DNA of 12,485 nucleotides from contig JAGBZE010000075.1 in assembly GCA_017628435.1 (NCBI GenBank), positions 1 through 12,485 on the forward strand, written 5' to 3'. Below the pieces are notes generated by a model that saw only the letters and a program-made list of their open reading frames with translations, made no database searches and was not told where the DNA came from. The translations under genes and the position numbers were made by a program. Of this stretch, positions 1-6,963 are shown piece after piece. Every line of letters starts with the position of its first letter. The first letter of the stretch is position 1. The DNA is from Akkermansia sp. GTDB taxonomy: Bacteria; Verrucomicrobiota; Verrucomicrobiia; Verrucomicrobiales; Akkermansiaceae.

Positions 1-216
1 AGTGCCACGGAAGTCAAAATACTCGATAACAGCCTTGCTGGTCTTGAGAGAAGACATCAACTCATCATCCGGCGCAAAAGTGGGATCCACAAGGTAGCAC
101 ACCTTGCCATCCAGCAGGCGGTGCAGAGCCTTCCCTGCCTCGATGCTGAAGCGGTTGGGCATGTAGAATCCGGGCTTAACAATATTCTCAGAACCGTGTA
201 CAATAATTTTTGCCAT
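1..216 (-). CDS. Unidentified protein, N-terminal 72 residues only (runs off the window)
   Basis: An open frame begins with ATG at 216 and stays open for 72 codons to the window edge. The protein starts MAKIIVHGSENIVKPGFYMP and has no signal peptide or membrane segment in the visible part. It lies 24 bp downstream of the Sel1-repeat gene on the same strand, with no terminator between, so the two are probably co-transcribed. No Shine-Dalgarno is visible; the region just upstream is AT-rich. The wording around residues 14-40 (a KPGFYMPNR stretch, then a cysteine/valine-rich strand) loosely recalls the starts of acyltransferase or acyl-ACP synthetase proteins, but that is a weak impression and I do not assign a function. 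Confidence 0.75.
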   Translation of the reverse strand, partial: MAKIIVHGSENIVKPGFYMPNRFSIEAGKALHRLLDGKVCYLVDPTFAPDDELMSSLKTSKAVIEYFDFRGT

Positions 217-240
217 ATAAAAATCAGGTAATATTAAAAC

Positions 241-855
241 TTATTTAAGTTGTTCAGCAGCCGGGGTGAATCCGGCATCTGCCGCAAGCTGAAGCAGGCG
301 GGAGGCCTCCTGCTCATCCTGCGCAACACCCAGCCCCCGGCGATAGCACATGCCCAGGGTAAACTGAGCCTCCGGCAGCCCCTGCTCTGCAGCTGTGCGG
401 CACCAGCGCAGGAATTCCTCGCGATTGACAGCCATACCCTCGCCCAGTACATAATGGCGAGCCAGATTAAACTGGGCCACCGGGTCACCGGCCTCTGCCT
501 TGAGCAGCAAGGCTTCAGCCTCAGCATTCAAGGCAGGAAGCGGCGCAGGCTCAGGCTCCTCAACTGCGGACTCCGGGGTCGGCACCTCGTCCACAGGTTC
601 AGACTGCGGTGCAGGCTCAGCCGGCACCTCCGGAGCGGGTTCTGCTTGCTGGACGGGAGGTTCAACCGGAGCCTCCGGGGCAGGCGTTGTTTCCCGGGCG
701 GCAGGCACAGGCTGTGCTACCACCGCCGACTCTGCATACTTGCCGACTCTTGCCAGACATTCCTGCGCAAACTCACGAGCCGGAGCATACCAGTAAAACA
801 CAGCCGCCACACCCGCTATCAGCACCAAAAACAGAGCTAAAAGAAATTTCTTCAT
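241..855 (-). CDS. Membrane-anchored Sel1-repeat protein
   Basis: A 204-aa protein. Residues 4-23 form a hydrophobic helix, either an uncleaved anchor or a signal sequence. Residues about 47-108 are a Pro/Glu/Ala-rich low-complexity linker. Residues about 118-194 hold two Sel1-like repeats: GDPVAQFNLARHYVLGEG with its second helix to about 157, then LPEAQFTLGMCYRRGLGVAQ to about 194, followed by the start of a third. Sel1 repeats are helical solenoids that mediate protein-protein contacts, so this is probably a scaffold held at the cell envelope; the partner is unknown. I chose ATG 855 rather than the in-frame ATG at 888, because 855 starts the hydrophobic segment, has GGGGGA upstream, and lies just below a good promoter (-10 at 870-875), whereas 888 would be upstream of that -10. 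Divergent from parC. Confidence 0.88.
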   Translation of the reverse strand: MKKFLLALFLVLIAGVAAVFYWYAPAREFAQECLARVGKYAESAVVAQPVPAARETTPAPEAPVEPPVQQAEPAPEVPAEPAPQSEPVDEVPTPESAVEEPEPAPLPALNAEAEALLLKAEAGDPVAQFNLARHYVLGEGMAVNREEFLRWCRTAAEQGLPEAQFTLGMCYRRGLGVAQDEQEASRLLQLAADAGFTPAAEQLK

Positions 856-869
856 ATGCAATCCCCCAT

Positions 870-898
870 ACTCTAGCCAGAAATACACACTTTGTCAA
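870..898 (-). promoter_or_regulatory. Sigma70-like promoter of the Sel1-repeat gene
   Basis: Reading the minus strand, the -35 is a perfect TTGACA (893-898), the spacer is 17 bp, and the -10 is TAGAGT (870-875). Only 14 bp separate the -10 from the ATG at 855, so the 5' leader should be about 7-8 nt and would cut into the GGGGGA purine tract. Confidence 0.65.
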
Positions 899-919
899 TG
901 ACATTCGCGTGCTTCTTGC

Positions 920-948
920 TTGATATGCCGCACTATGTATGCTAAAAT
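920..948 (+). promoter_or_regulatory. Sigma70-like promoter of parC
   Basis: The -35 is TTGATA (920-925), the spacer 17 bp, the -10 TAAAAT (943-948). The parC ATG at 960 follows after 11 bp, so transcription should begin about 5 nt before the start codon. It is back-to-back with the Sel1-gene promoter; the two -35 boxes are 21 bp apart. Confidence 0.6.
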
Positions 949-959
949 CTGCGCAATCC

Positions 960-3146
960 ATGAGCAAAGACATCACACCCGTATACCTGCAGGAAAACCC
1001 GAGTCTCATTCAGAAAATGTTCGGGGATTACTACCTGGAATACGCCTCTTACGTGATTCTGGAACGCGCTGTGCCTCATATCATTGATGGTCTTAAACCC
1101 GTGCAGCGCCGTATTCTGCATTCCATGGAGCGCATGGATGACGGACGCTACAACAAGGTGGCCAACATTGTGGGCGACACCATGAAATACCACCCGCACG
1201 GCGATGCCTCCATCGGCAGTGCACTGGTAGCGCTCGGCCAGAAGGGTCTGCTCATCGACCCGCAGGGTAACTGGGGCAACATTCTCACCGGCGACTCCGC
1301 CGCTGCCCCGCGATACATCGAGGCCCGCCTCTCCCAATTCGCCAAGGAAGTGGTATACAGCCCGAAGGTAACAGAATGGAAGCTCAGCTACGATGGGCGC
1401 AACAAGGAACCTGTGGCCCTGCCCGTAAAATTCCCGCTGCTGCTGGCTCAGGGGGCTCTGGGCATTGCCGTGGGCATGAACTGCCTTATCCTGCCGCATA
1501 ACTTCAACGAACTCATCGAAGCCGCCATTCACTACCTGCGTGGCGAGGAGTTCGAGCTCTACCCGGATTTTGCCACCGGCGGTCTGCTGGATGTAAGCGG
1601 CTACAACGACGGCACCGGTAACAGCCGCCTGCGCTGCCGCGCCAAGCTGGATACCAGCACCAAGAAGCTCATCCGTATCACCGAAATCCCATACGGCACC
1701 ACCACGGAATCCCTTATCCAGAGCATTGAGAATGCCATGGAAAAAGGCAAGCTGAAAGTTGCCAAGATTGAGGACAACACCGCCGCCTCCGCCGATATTC
1801 TGGTACATCTGCAGGCAGGCCAGGATGTGGAGAAAACCTGCAACGCCCTGTATGCCTTCACCGAATGCCAGGTAAGCATCTCACCCAAGGCCGTGGTTAT
1901 TGTGGACAAGAAGCCCGTTTTCATGGGAGTGAGCGAGATTCTCAAGATTAACGTCGACAACACCAAGGAAACCCTGCGCCGCGAGCTGGAGGTGCAGCTG
2001 GCAGAGCTGCAGGAGGGATGGATGCAGGCCAGTCTGGAGAAAATCTTCATCGAAAACCGCATCTACAAGGTGCTGGAGGAAAGCGAAAGCTGGGAGCAGT
2101 CCCTCACCGAGATTGAGGAACGCCTGCAGCCCTTCGTGCAGGATTTCATCCGCCCCATCACTCGGGATGATATCATCCGGCTCACGGAAATCCGCATCAA
2201 GAAGATTGCCAAATACGAGATTCACGAAGCCGAGGAACACATCCGCGGGCTGGAGGAAGAAATCGACCAGTGCCGCAAGAACCTGGCCCAGCTCACCAAA
2301 TACACCATCCGCTGGTTCGAGAAACTGCAGAAAAAGTACGGCGCCAACTGGCCCCGCCGCACCGAGCTCACCACCTTCGACACCGTCACCCGCGCGGTGG
2401 CAGCCGTGGAGAACGAAACACTCTACATCGATGAAGAAGGCTTTGCCGGCTACGGCATCAAGAAGGGAGGTGAGCCTATCGACAAGTGCTCCACCATGAG
2501 CGATATCCTGGTGATTGACAACCAGGGTGTGCTCACCGTGCGCCGCGTGCAGGAGAAGTTCTATGTAGGCAAGAAACTGCTGCACATCAGTGTACTGCGC
2601 CCCACGGACGACTGGGTGTTCAACATGATTTACCGCGATGGCAAGGAGGGCATCACCTATGCCAAGCGCTTCAAGCTGGGCGGTTTCACCCGCGACAAGG
2701 AATACCAGCTCACCCAGGGAACCAAGGGCAGCCGCGTGTTCTTCTTCACCGTACACAAGACGGAGGAGGAAAGCAGCACCATGCAGGTGAACGTGTACCT
2801 TAAAAACCAGCTGCGCCGCCTCCGCCGCCCGATTCCCTTTGATTTCGGCAAGCTTCGCGTGAAGGGGCGCGGTGTGCTCGGCAACATTGTCACCAAGAAT
2901 CAGGTGGAGCGCATCTCCCGCATCATGCCTAGCGCCGCTGGCGAGGGCGAGGAGGGAGCCGCAGAAATGCCCACCACGGAAACTCCCGTGGGCACGCTGA
3001 GCGCCCTGCTCGATGGCTCCACCGAGGCTCCCGTGGTAACAGAAGCCACCCCTGCCCCCGCAGAAACTCCGGCCCCCGCTCCAGCAGTGGATGAACAGCA
3101 GTCGCTGGATGATTCCATCCACGAACAGATGGGCTTCGAGTTCTGA
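960..3146 (+). CDS. parC: DNA topoisomerase IV subunit A (ParC)
   Basis: A 728-aa type IIA topoisomerase A subunit that breaks and rejoins DNA with ParE to decatenate daughter chromosomes; parE is not in this window. Visible landmarks are DGLKPVQRRIL (43-53), YHPHGD (77-82), QGNWGNILTG (102-111) and the catalytic pair R118-Y119 in AAPRYIEARLS, matching Tyr120 of E. coli ParC. A long coiled-coil segment (about 330-470) leads to a pinwheel-like C-terminal domain (about 495-650). That domain lacks a true GyrA box (Q-R-R-G-G-K-G) and has only a degenerate KGRGVLGN, which argues for ParC over GyrA. The last roughly 75 residues are an acidic Ala/Pro-rich tail. ATG 960 is chosen over the in-frame ATG at 939 because 939 lies inside the promoter, ahead of the -10. 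No Shine-Dalgarno is seen. The quinolone-pocket residues are A83 and S87 instead of the usual Ser/Thr and acidic residue. Confidence 0.95.
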   Translation: MSKDITPVYLQENPSLIQKMFGDYYLEYASYVILERAVPHIIDGLKPVQRRILHSMERMDDGRYNKVANIVGDTMKYHPHGDASIGSALVALGQKGLLIDPQGNWGNILTGDSAAAPRYIEARLSQFAKEVVYSPKVTEWKLSYDGRNKEPVALPVKFPLLLAQGALGIAVGMNCLILPHNFNELIEAAIHYLRGEEFELYPDFATGGLLDVSGYNDGTGNSRLRCRAKLDTSTKKLIRITEIPYGTTTESLIQSIENAMEKGKLKVAKIEDNTAASADILVHLQAGQDVEKTCNALYAFTECQVSISPKAVVIVDKKPVFMGVSEILKINVDNTKETLRRELEVQLAELQEGWMQASLEKIFIENRIYKVLEESESWEQSLTEIEERLQPFVQDFIRPITRDDIIRLTEIRIKKIAKYEIHEAEEHIRGLEEEIDQCRKNLAQLTKYTIRWFEKLQKKYGANWPRRTELTTFDTVTRAVAAVENETLYIDEEGFAGYGIKKGGEPIDKCSTMSDILVIDNQGVLTVRRVQEKFYVGKKLLHISVLRPTDDWVFNMIYRDGKEGITYAKRFKLGGFTRDKEYQLTQGTKGSRVFFFTVHKTEEESSTMQVNVYLKNQLRRLRRPIPFDFGKLRVKGRGVLGNIVTKNQVERISRIMPSAAGEGEEGAAEMPTTETPVGTLSALLDGSTEAPVVTEATPAPAETPAPAPAVDEQQSLDDSIHEQMGFEF

Positions 3147-3154
3147 CGAGGGGA

Positions 3155-4111
3155 ATGAAAAAGCCGGCATTCAAGGTCTACACCACCTGCACGCCTCCTG
3201 GTAAAAAGTCCAGATGGGGTAGAAAGTTGGCGCTCTTTTTCGCCGCGTGGATTGTTGCAGCACTGGCACCGGACTACTTTACCAGGCTGCTGCTTCCCGA
3301 TCTGGGCGAAGCTGCCAGAACCGGCAACACCGCCGTCCTGAAGAGGTGGCTGAAAATTCCCCTTGGCAGGGTTGACGAGCATGACCTGCTGATGCAAGCC
3401 ATTTACGGCGACCAGCCCGATTGCGTCAGATTACTGCTGGCAAACGAGCGAACCGACCCGAACCTGAAGGACGCTGATAACATGCCACCTCTGCAGGTGG
3501 CTATCCTCCGCAGGAATTCTGAGATAGCCAGGCTGCTGCTGGCAGATGAACGAGTGGACATCAACACCCGGAGCACCACCATGGGATGGACAGCCCTTGC
3601 CCTGGCCATCTATGAGGGAAATGCAGAAATCGTGCAGCAACTGCTGGCAAGACCGGAGATAGATGTCAACGTGAACGATGCCCCCCAGCACCTGACGCCC
3701 TTACATATGGCGCTCTTTGTCAGGGATTTCAACTTCCTGAAAATGCTGCTGGAGCACCCGGAACTCGATGTAAACAGGCAGAATAAGCTGGGGTACACAC
3801 CGCTCATGTGCCTGCTGAGCACCCCGGACGAAACAGTCCAGGAGGTGATAGAGCTGCTGCTGAAGCACCCGAAGCTGGATATCAACTGCACCAACAATGA
3901 GGGCAATACCGCGCTTGCCCTGGCAGCGGCCAACAACCAGCCGGAACGAATAAAACGGCTTCTCTCCCACCCCGGGATTGACGTGAACACAGTGAACAAT
4001 CAGGGCATGCGCCCGCTCAACCTTGCCATTCAGCGGCAGGCCACCGAATGCGCTGAGCTGCTTCGCCAGGCCGGGGCGCGGGAATTACCCGAATTCGTAC
4101 CGGCTCACTGA
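3155..4111 (+). CDS. Membrane-anchored ankyrin-repeat protein
   Basis: A 318-aa protein with a positively charged N-terminus, one membrane helix (about 24-39) and then roughly seven to eight ankyrin repeats: a degenerate one near 47-73, then units starting near 76, 109, 144, 180, 214, 250 and 285. Each full repeat ends in the same form, LL.(H/R/D)P.(I/L)D(V/I)N, for example LLEHPELDVN and LLSHPGIDVN. Ankyrin solenoids bind proteins; no enzyme domain is visible. The topology could be N-in with a periplasmic solenoid or the reverse, and this is not decided here. The start lies 8 bp after the parC stop. A GAGGGG tract at 3148-3153 is only 1 nt from the ATG, too close for a normal Shine-Dalgarno, so translation may depend on coupling to parC. 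The last 7 bp overlap the end of ccsA on the other strand. Confidence 0.9.
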   Translation: MKKPAFKVYTTCTPPGKKSRWGRKLALFFAAWIVAALAPDYFTRLLLPDLGEAARTGNTAVLKRWLKIPLGRVDEHDLLMQAIYGDQPDCVRLLLANERTDPNLKDADNMPPLQVAILRRNSEIARLLLADERVDINTRSTTMGWTALALAIYEGNAEIVQQLLARPEIDVNVNDAPQHLTPLHMALFVRDFNFLKMLLEHPELDVNRQNKLGYTPLMCLLSTPDETVQEVIELLLKHPKLDINCTNNEGNTALALAAANNQPERIKRLLSHPGIDVNTVNNQGMRPLNLAIQRQATECAELLRQAGARELPEFVPAH

Positions 4112-4857
4112 GCGTAGGAGTGCATGGACTCAATGCGCGGAAGCAGGTTCACCACCAGGAAGGTGACAACCACCGCCGCAAAACCGAGCAGCAGCAAGGG
4201 GCGACGCCAGGAAGCAAAGGCGGGATACCGCTCCACATGCAGGTAGATGAGGTAGATACACCAGGTAAGCAGCGACCATGCTTCCTTGATATCCCAGGCC
4301 CAGTAACCACCCCATGCAGCATCTGCCCAGAGCGCGCCGCTCCACAGCCCGAAGGTCATGAACGGCAGCGAAAGCCGCACCACCTCCCCGGCCTCGGCCA
4401 GTTTCTCCTCACGCCGGAACGATGCCAGGGTGAGCAGTGCCGCCACTGTCATGAGCCCATAGGAAACCACATAGGCAATGACATGCGGAGCAAACCAGGG
4501 AGATTGCAAGGCTGGCATCTGCCGCCAGGTGGCCTGCAGCGGCATGCTGAGAGCACCGACCAGAGCCAGTACCGAAGCTGCCGCCAGCCAGGAGGTGAGC
4601 TCCAACCCTCGGAAACGGCGCAGATAATGCGCAGCCGGCACCATGACCAGCGGGAAAAAGGCCAGCACATGGCGCATATTGCCGAAAGGCGGAGCCTGGG
4701 CCAGCACCCAATCCGCCACAAAAAGAAGCACGGCCACCACCCAGGCCGCATCAAATGCACGGCGGGAATCCCCTGCCCGATTCAGCAGCGCTGCCACCAC
4801 GCTGCCGCAGCAGAGCAACAGGGCAAAAATCGTAAGCGTATAAACCAGCATCGTCAT
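4105..4857 (-). CDS. ccsA: Cytochrome c biogenesis protein CcsA/ResC (System II haem handling)
   Basis: A 250-aa multispanning membrane protein (about eight helices). With ResB/Ccs1 it moves haem across the membrane and attaches it to the CXXCH motif of apocytochromes c. The diagnostic tryptophan-rich WWD haem-binding segment is plain: WGGYWAWDIKEAWSLLTW at residues 182-199. Flanking histidines fit the known haem ligands: H125 in LQSPWFAPHVIAYVVSYG and H246 in the C-terminal MHSYAQ. The start at 4857 is fixed by a perfect AGGAGG (minus strand, 4865-4870) 7 nt upstream; its ATG overlaps the resB stop in the tetranucleotide ATGA, so the two are translationally coupled. A second ATG two codons later (4851) is possible. 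Last gene of an lpxR-resB-ccsA operon. Confidence 0.93.
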   Translation of the reverse strand: MTMLVYTLTIFALLLCCGSVVAALLNRAGDSRRAFDAAWVVAVLLFVADWVLAQAPPFGNMRHVLAFFPLVMVPAAHYLRRFRGLELTSWLAAASVLALVGALSMPLQATWRQMPALQSPWFAPHVIAYVVSYGLMTVAALLTLASFRREEKLAEAGEVVRLSLPFMTFGLWSGALWADAAWGGYWAWDIKEAWSLLTWCIYLIYLHVERYPAFASWRRPLLLLGFAAVVVTFLVVNLLPRIESMHSYAQ

Positions 4858-5912
4858 ACCGCATCCTCCTTTCTCCACCAGCACCATGCAGCGGTGCAGA
4901 TAATGATGCCCACCATACCACACAGGGAGGCAAAGCGCCCCGGCGCACGGCGGGCCTGCATCAGCACCTCCACTTGGCCATTCTGCTCGCGGTAGGAGGA
5001 AAGGGAGAACCGCCAGTCCTTGCAGGCAAAGGGAGAATTCACACGCAGCTCTGCCGTATGCGTCTCCGGGCGGCCTCGGTGGTCGGTGAATGCCACCAGG
5101 CGGGCGCAGTAATCGCGCACCGTGCCAGGATGCTGCATGAGCACCCGGGCAGGCGTACCCGGCAGCATCAGGAAAGGATGCGGCATGTCCGGGGCAGACT
5201 TCAGCGAACTGACAGGCCAGCTCTCCGCACCCAGGTGCAGTGTATCGCCCCGGCGCTCCACCGGCTGGGCTGCACCCGGTCGGCCATTCTCAAAGGAATA
5301 AATGGTGTAGGTAGCATCATCATAATGCTGCACCGTGAATCCATCCACACGAAGCCGGAAGCCCAGGGGCAGACAGCGTCCATCATCCAGATGAAGCTCC
5401 GCCAGTTCCGTTTTGCCATCGGCCGGCAGCGTCACAGGTACCCGGACCTCCCATGCCGCATCTACAAAGGCACCAATTCCCAGCAATGCCACAGCCCAAT
5501 GTGCCCCGGCCAGCCAGAGAATACGCTTGTTCATGACCCGGTAACACAGGAAGCCGAACACGGCCATGAACACCACGCCCGTGAGTGCTACGCAGCCCAT
5601 ACCCACAAAACCAGCCCACATGGCACCACCTATAGCGGCATACTCCAATGCCTTGGCACCATACAGGAACAGCATATTGAGCCCCGTAATAGTAAAGAAG
5701 AGGAACACCAGGCCAAATACAAGCTGCCCGCGCAGCCCGGTGGCCAGACGCCACCCACCCCACAGGCAAAGCAACACACTGATACCCCCCAGCAGCAGCA
5801 CAGCACCGCTGCGATACACCTCCGGTGCCCCCAGCAAAGGGAAAGCCCCCGCAAGCAGCAGCACACAAGCTGCCCCCAAGGCCATGAGCCCGGCTTTAAG
5901 AAGAGTCGTCAT
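4854..5912 (-). CDS. resB: ResB/Ccs1-like cytochrome c biogenesis protein
   Basis: A 352-aa partner of CcsA in System II cytochrome c maturation. There are about five N-terminal membrane helices (roughly 8-28, 36-54, 63-84, 95-122, 130-152), then a large extracytoplasmic domain (about 153-327) and one C-terminal helix (329-346). Family-type stretches are LPLGFRLRVDGFTVQHYDD (181-199) and LRVNSPFACKDWRFSLSSYR (289-308), followed by a Pro-Gly turn just ahead of the last helix, as in ResB proteins. H138 in the fifth helix is a candidate haem ligand. The identification is strengthened by ccsA directly downstream with ATGA overlap. The ATG at 5912 follows immediately on the TAA of the upstream gene, with no spacer and no Shine-Dalgarno, so re-initiation by the same ribosomes is likely. 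Confidence 0.85.
   Translation of the reverse strand: MTTLLKAGLMALGAACVLLLAGAFPLLGAPEVYRSGAVLLLGGISVLLCLWGGWRLATGLRGQLVFGLVFLFFTITGLNMLFLYGAKALEYAAIGGAMWAGFVGMGCVALTGVVFMAVFGFLCYRVMNKRILWLAGAHWAVALLGIGAFVDAAWEVRVPVTLPADGKTELAELHLDDGRCLPLGFRLRVDGFTVQHYDDATYTIYSFENGRPGAAQPVERRGDTLHLGAESWPVSSLKSAPDMPHPFLMLPGTPARVLMQHPGTVRDYCARLVAFTDHRGRPETHTAELRVNSPFACKDWRFSLSSYREQNGQVEVLMQARRAPGRFASLCGMVGIIICTAAWCWWRKEDAV
4865..4870 (-). promoter_or_regulatory. Perfect Shine-Dalgarno of ccsA inside resB
   Basis: AGGAGG on the minus strand, 7 nt before the ATG at 4857, inside the last codons of resB. It favours 4857 over the second ATG at 4851. Confidence 0.82.
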
Positions 5913-6890
5913 TTACCAGTTGAACGTCATGGAGAAAGTGCCCATGGCTGTGTTATCCTTCTGCGTGCGGAAACCGCGGGAACGAACAAAGATACCACCA
6001 TAGTAATCCACACCCTTGCGGCGCACACCCAGACCCAGACGACCTTCGACCTGCCATGGCTGCCGGCCACAGGTGCGCTCGAAATCATGGAACACGCCAC
6101 CATCAATAAACATATCGCGCGCCACATAATCCACCGAGGCACCGGCCACCAGAAAATACGACGCAGCGTCCGGGTTATACCCGGTTTTGCGAATGGTGCC
6201 GCCGCCGTAGGTTGCAGAAAGGTTGCGGGTCATCTGCATGGCGCTGGGCAGGTTGTAACCCATGCGGAAGTTCACACCAGCGCCCCCCGCAATGGAAACG
6301 GTGCCCAATTCCTCGCGAGTATAGAACACGGCATCCGTCTGCATGCCATCAGCCCATGTTGTCTCAGCCCAGGAAAGGCGGAAATCCTGCTGAGCAGAGA
6401 ACTGGAAAGTCACTTCACCGCGAATCTGGTCGCTCCAGCCATCCCAGCGCTCCAGTCCGCAAAGCTTGTGAATAGCATCCTGCATTTCACGGGCGCCAGA
6501 GGCCTTGCCTGTGGTTCCCAGCTGGAACTCCACCGTGCTGCCCACATTCTCTCCACAATATACATGCCCCACGCCCAGTGCCATATAACCGGCATAGGGA
6601 TGCTGGCCGGGCACGGCACCATCCGTGTGCAACTGCGGGGTATATATATTCTGGGTATAACTGATACCAAAGGCGTGATATGGGTTCTTCGGCAAATTCT
6701 GCAGATAATCAAAGCGCGTGCCGTGTGTATAATTTCGGTCATCCATCACGGCAGAATCATTCTCCATTATCCAGCGGAAGTGGTGGCGAGGCTCCGCCAC
6801 ACTGCCACTTCCTCCATGCAGCGGAGTCTCTATCAACTGATCCACCGCCACAGAAGCAGCAGCCATCATAGCCCAAGGAATCAAACTCAT
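5913..6890 (-). CDS. lpxR: LpxR-family outer-membrane lipid A 3'-O-deacylase (DUF2219)
   Basis: A 325-aa beta-barrel protein. LpxR enzymes remove the 3'-acyloxyacyl group from lipid A in the outer membrane. Residues that match Salmonella LpxR active-site positions are visible: N44-D45 in MENDS, Y54-T55 in YTHG, and the catalytic-type histidine H141 in DAIHKLCG, followed by the family motif W152-S-D-Q-I. The body alternates polar and hydrophobic residues like barrel strands, and the chain ends in SMTFNW, an aromatic C-terminus typical of outer-membrane barrels. The N-terminus (MSLIPWAMMAAASVAVDQ) is a short, poorly charged signal peptide. No Shine-Dalgarno is present, and a promoter ends 10 bp before the ATG. 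It heads an operon with resB and ccsA. The fold assignment is firm; the exact substrate is inferred. Confidence 0.85.
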   Translation of the reverse strand: MSLIPWAMMAAASVAVDQLIETPLHGGSGSVAEPRHHFRWIMENDSAVMDDRNYTHGTRFDYLQNLPKNPYHAFGISYTQNIYTPQLHTDGAVPGQHPYAGYMALGVGHVYCGENVGSTVEFQLGTTGKASGAREMQDAIHKLCGLERWDGWSDQIRGEVTFQFSAQQDFRLSWAETTWADGMQTDAVFYTREELGTVSIAGGAGVNFRMGYNLPSAMQMTRNLSATYGGGTIRKTGYNPDAASYFLVAGASVDYVARDMFIDGGVFHDFERTCGRQPWQVEGRLGLGVRRKGVDYYGGIFVRSRGFRTQKDNTAMGTFSMTFNW

Positions 6891-6900
6891 ATCAGCAAAA

Positions 6901-6929
6901 TCTATACTCTGATTTCAGGCACAAGTCAA
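6901..6929 (-). promoter_or_regulatory. Sigma70-like promoter of the lpxR-resB-ccsA operon
   Basis: On the minus strand the -35 is TTGACT (6924-6929), the spacer 17 bp and the -10 TATAGA (6901-6906). It stands in the 73-bp gap after ybeY. The ATG at 6890 is only 10 bp past the -10, giving a predicted leader of about 3-4 nt. Confidence 0.68.
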
Positions 6930-6963
6930 CCTTATAATCCTGTTATCCTCATAGGATTCCCTC

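Noticed and set aside
939..959. Upstream in-frame ATG for parC
   Set aside because: It overlaps the promoter just before the -10 hexamer and adds seven residues not typical of ParC; 960 fits the promoter.
960..3146. GyrA instead of ParC
   Set aside because: No intact GyrA box and a shortened pinwheel region; the degenerate KGRGVLGN and the length fit ParC better.
1881..3170. Minus-strand open frame of 429 codons
   Set aside because: Antisense to parC; low-complexity His/Gly/Ala/Leu composition and no start signals.
6936..6958. Inverted repeat AATCCT/AGGATT after ybeY
   Set aside because: Only a 6-bp AT-rich stem with an 11-nt loop and no T-tract; not a convincing terminator or operator.
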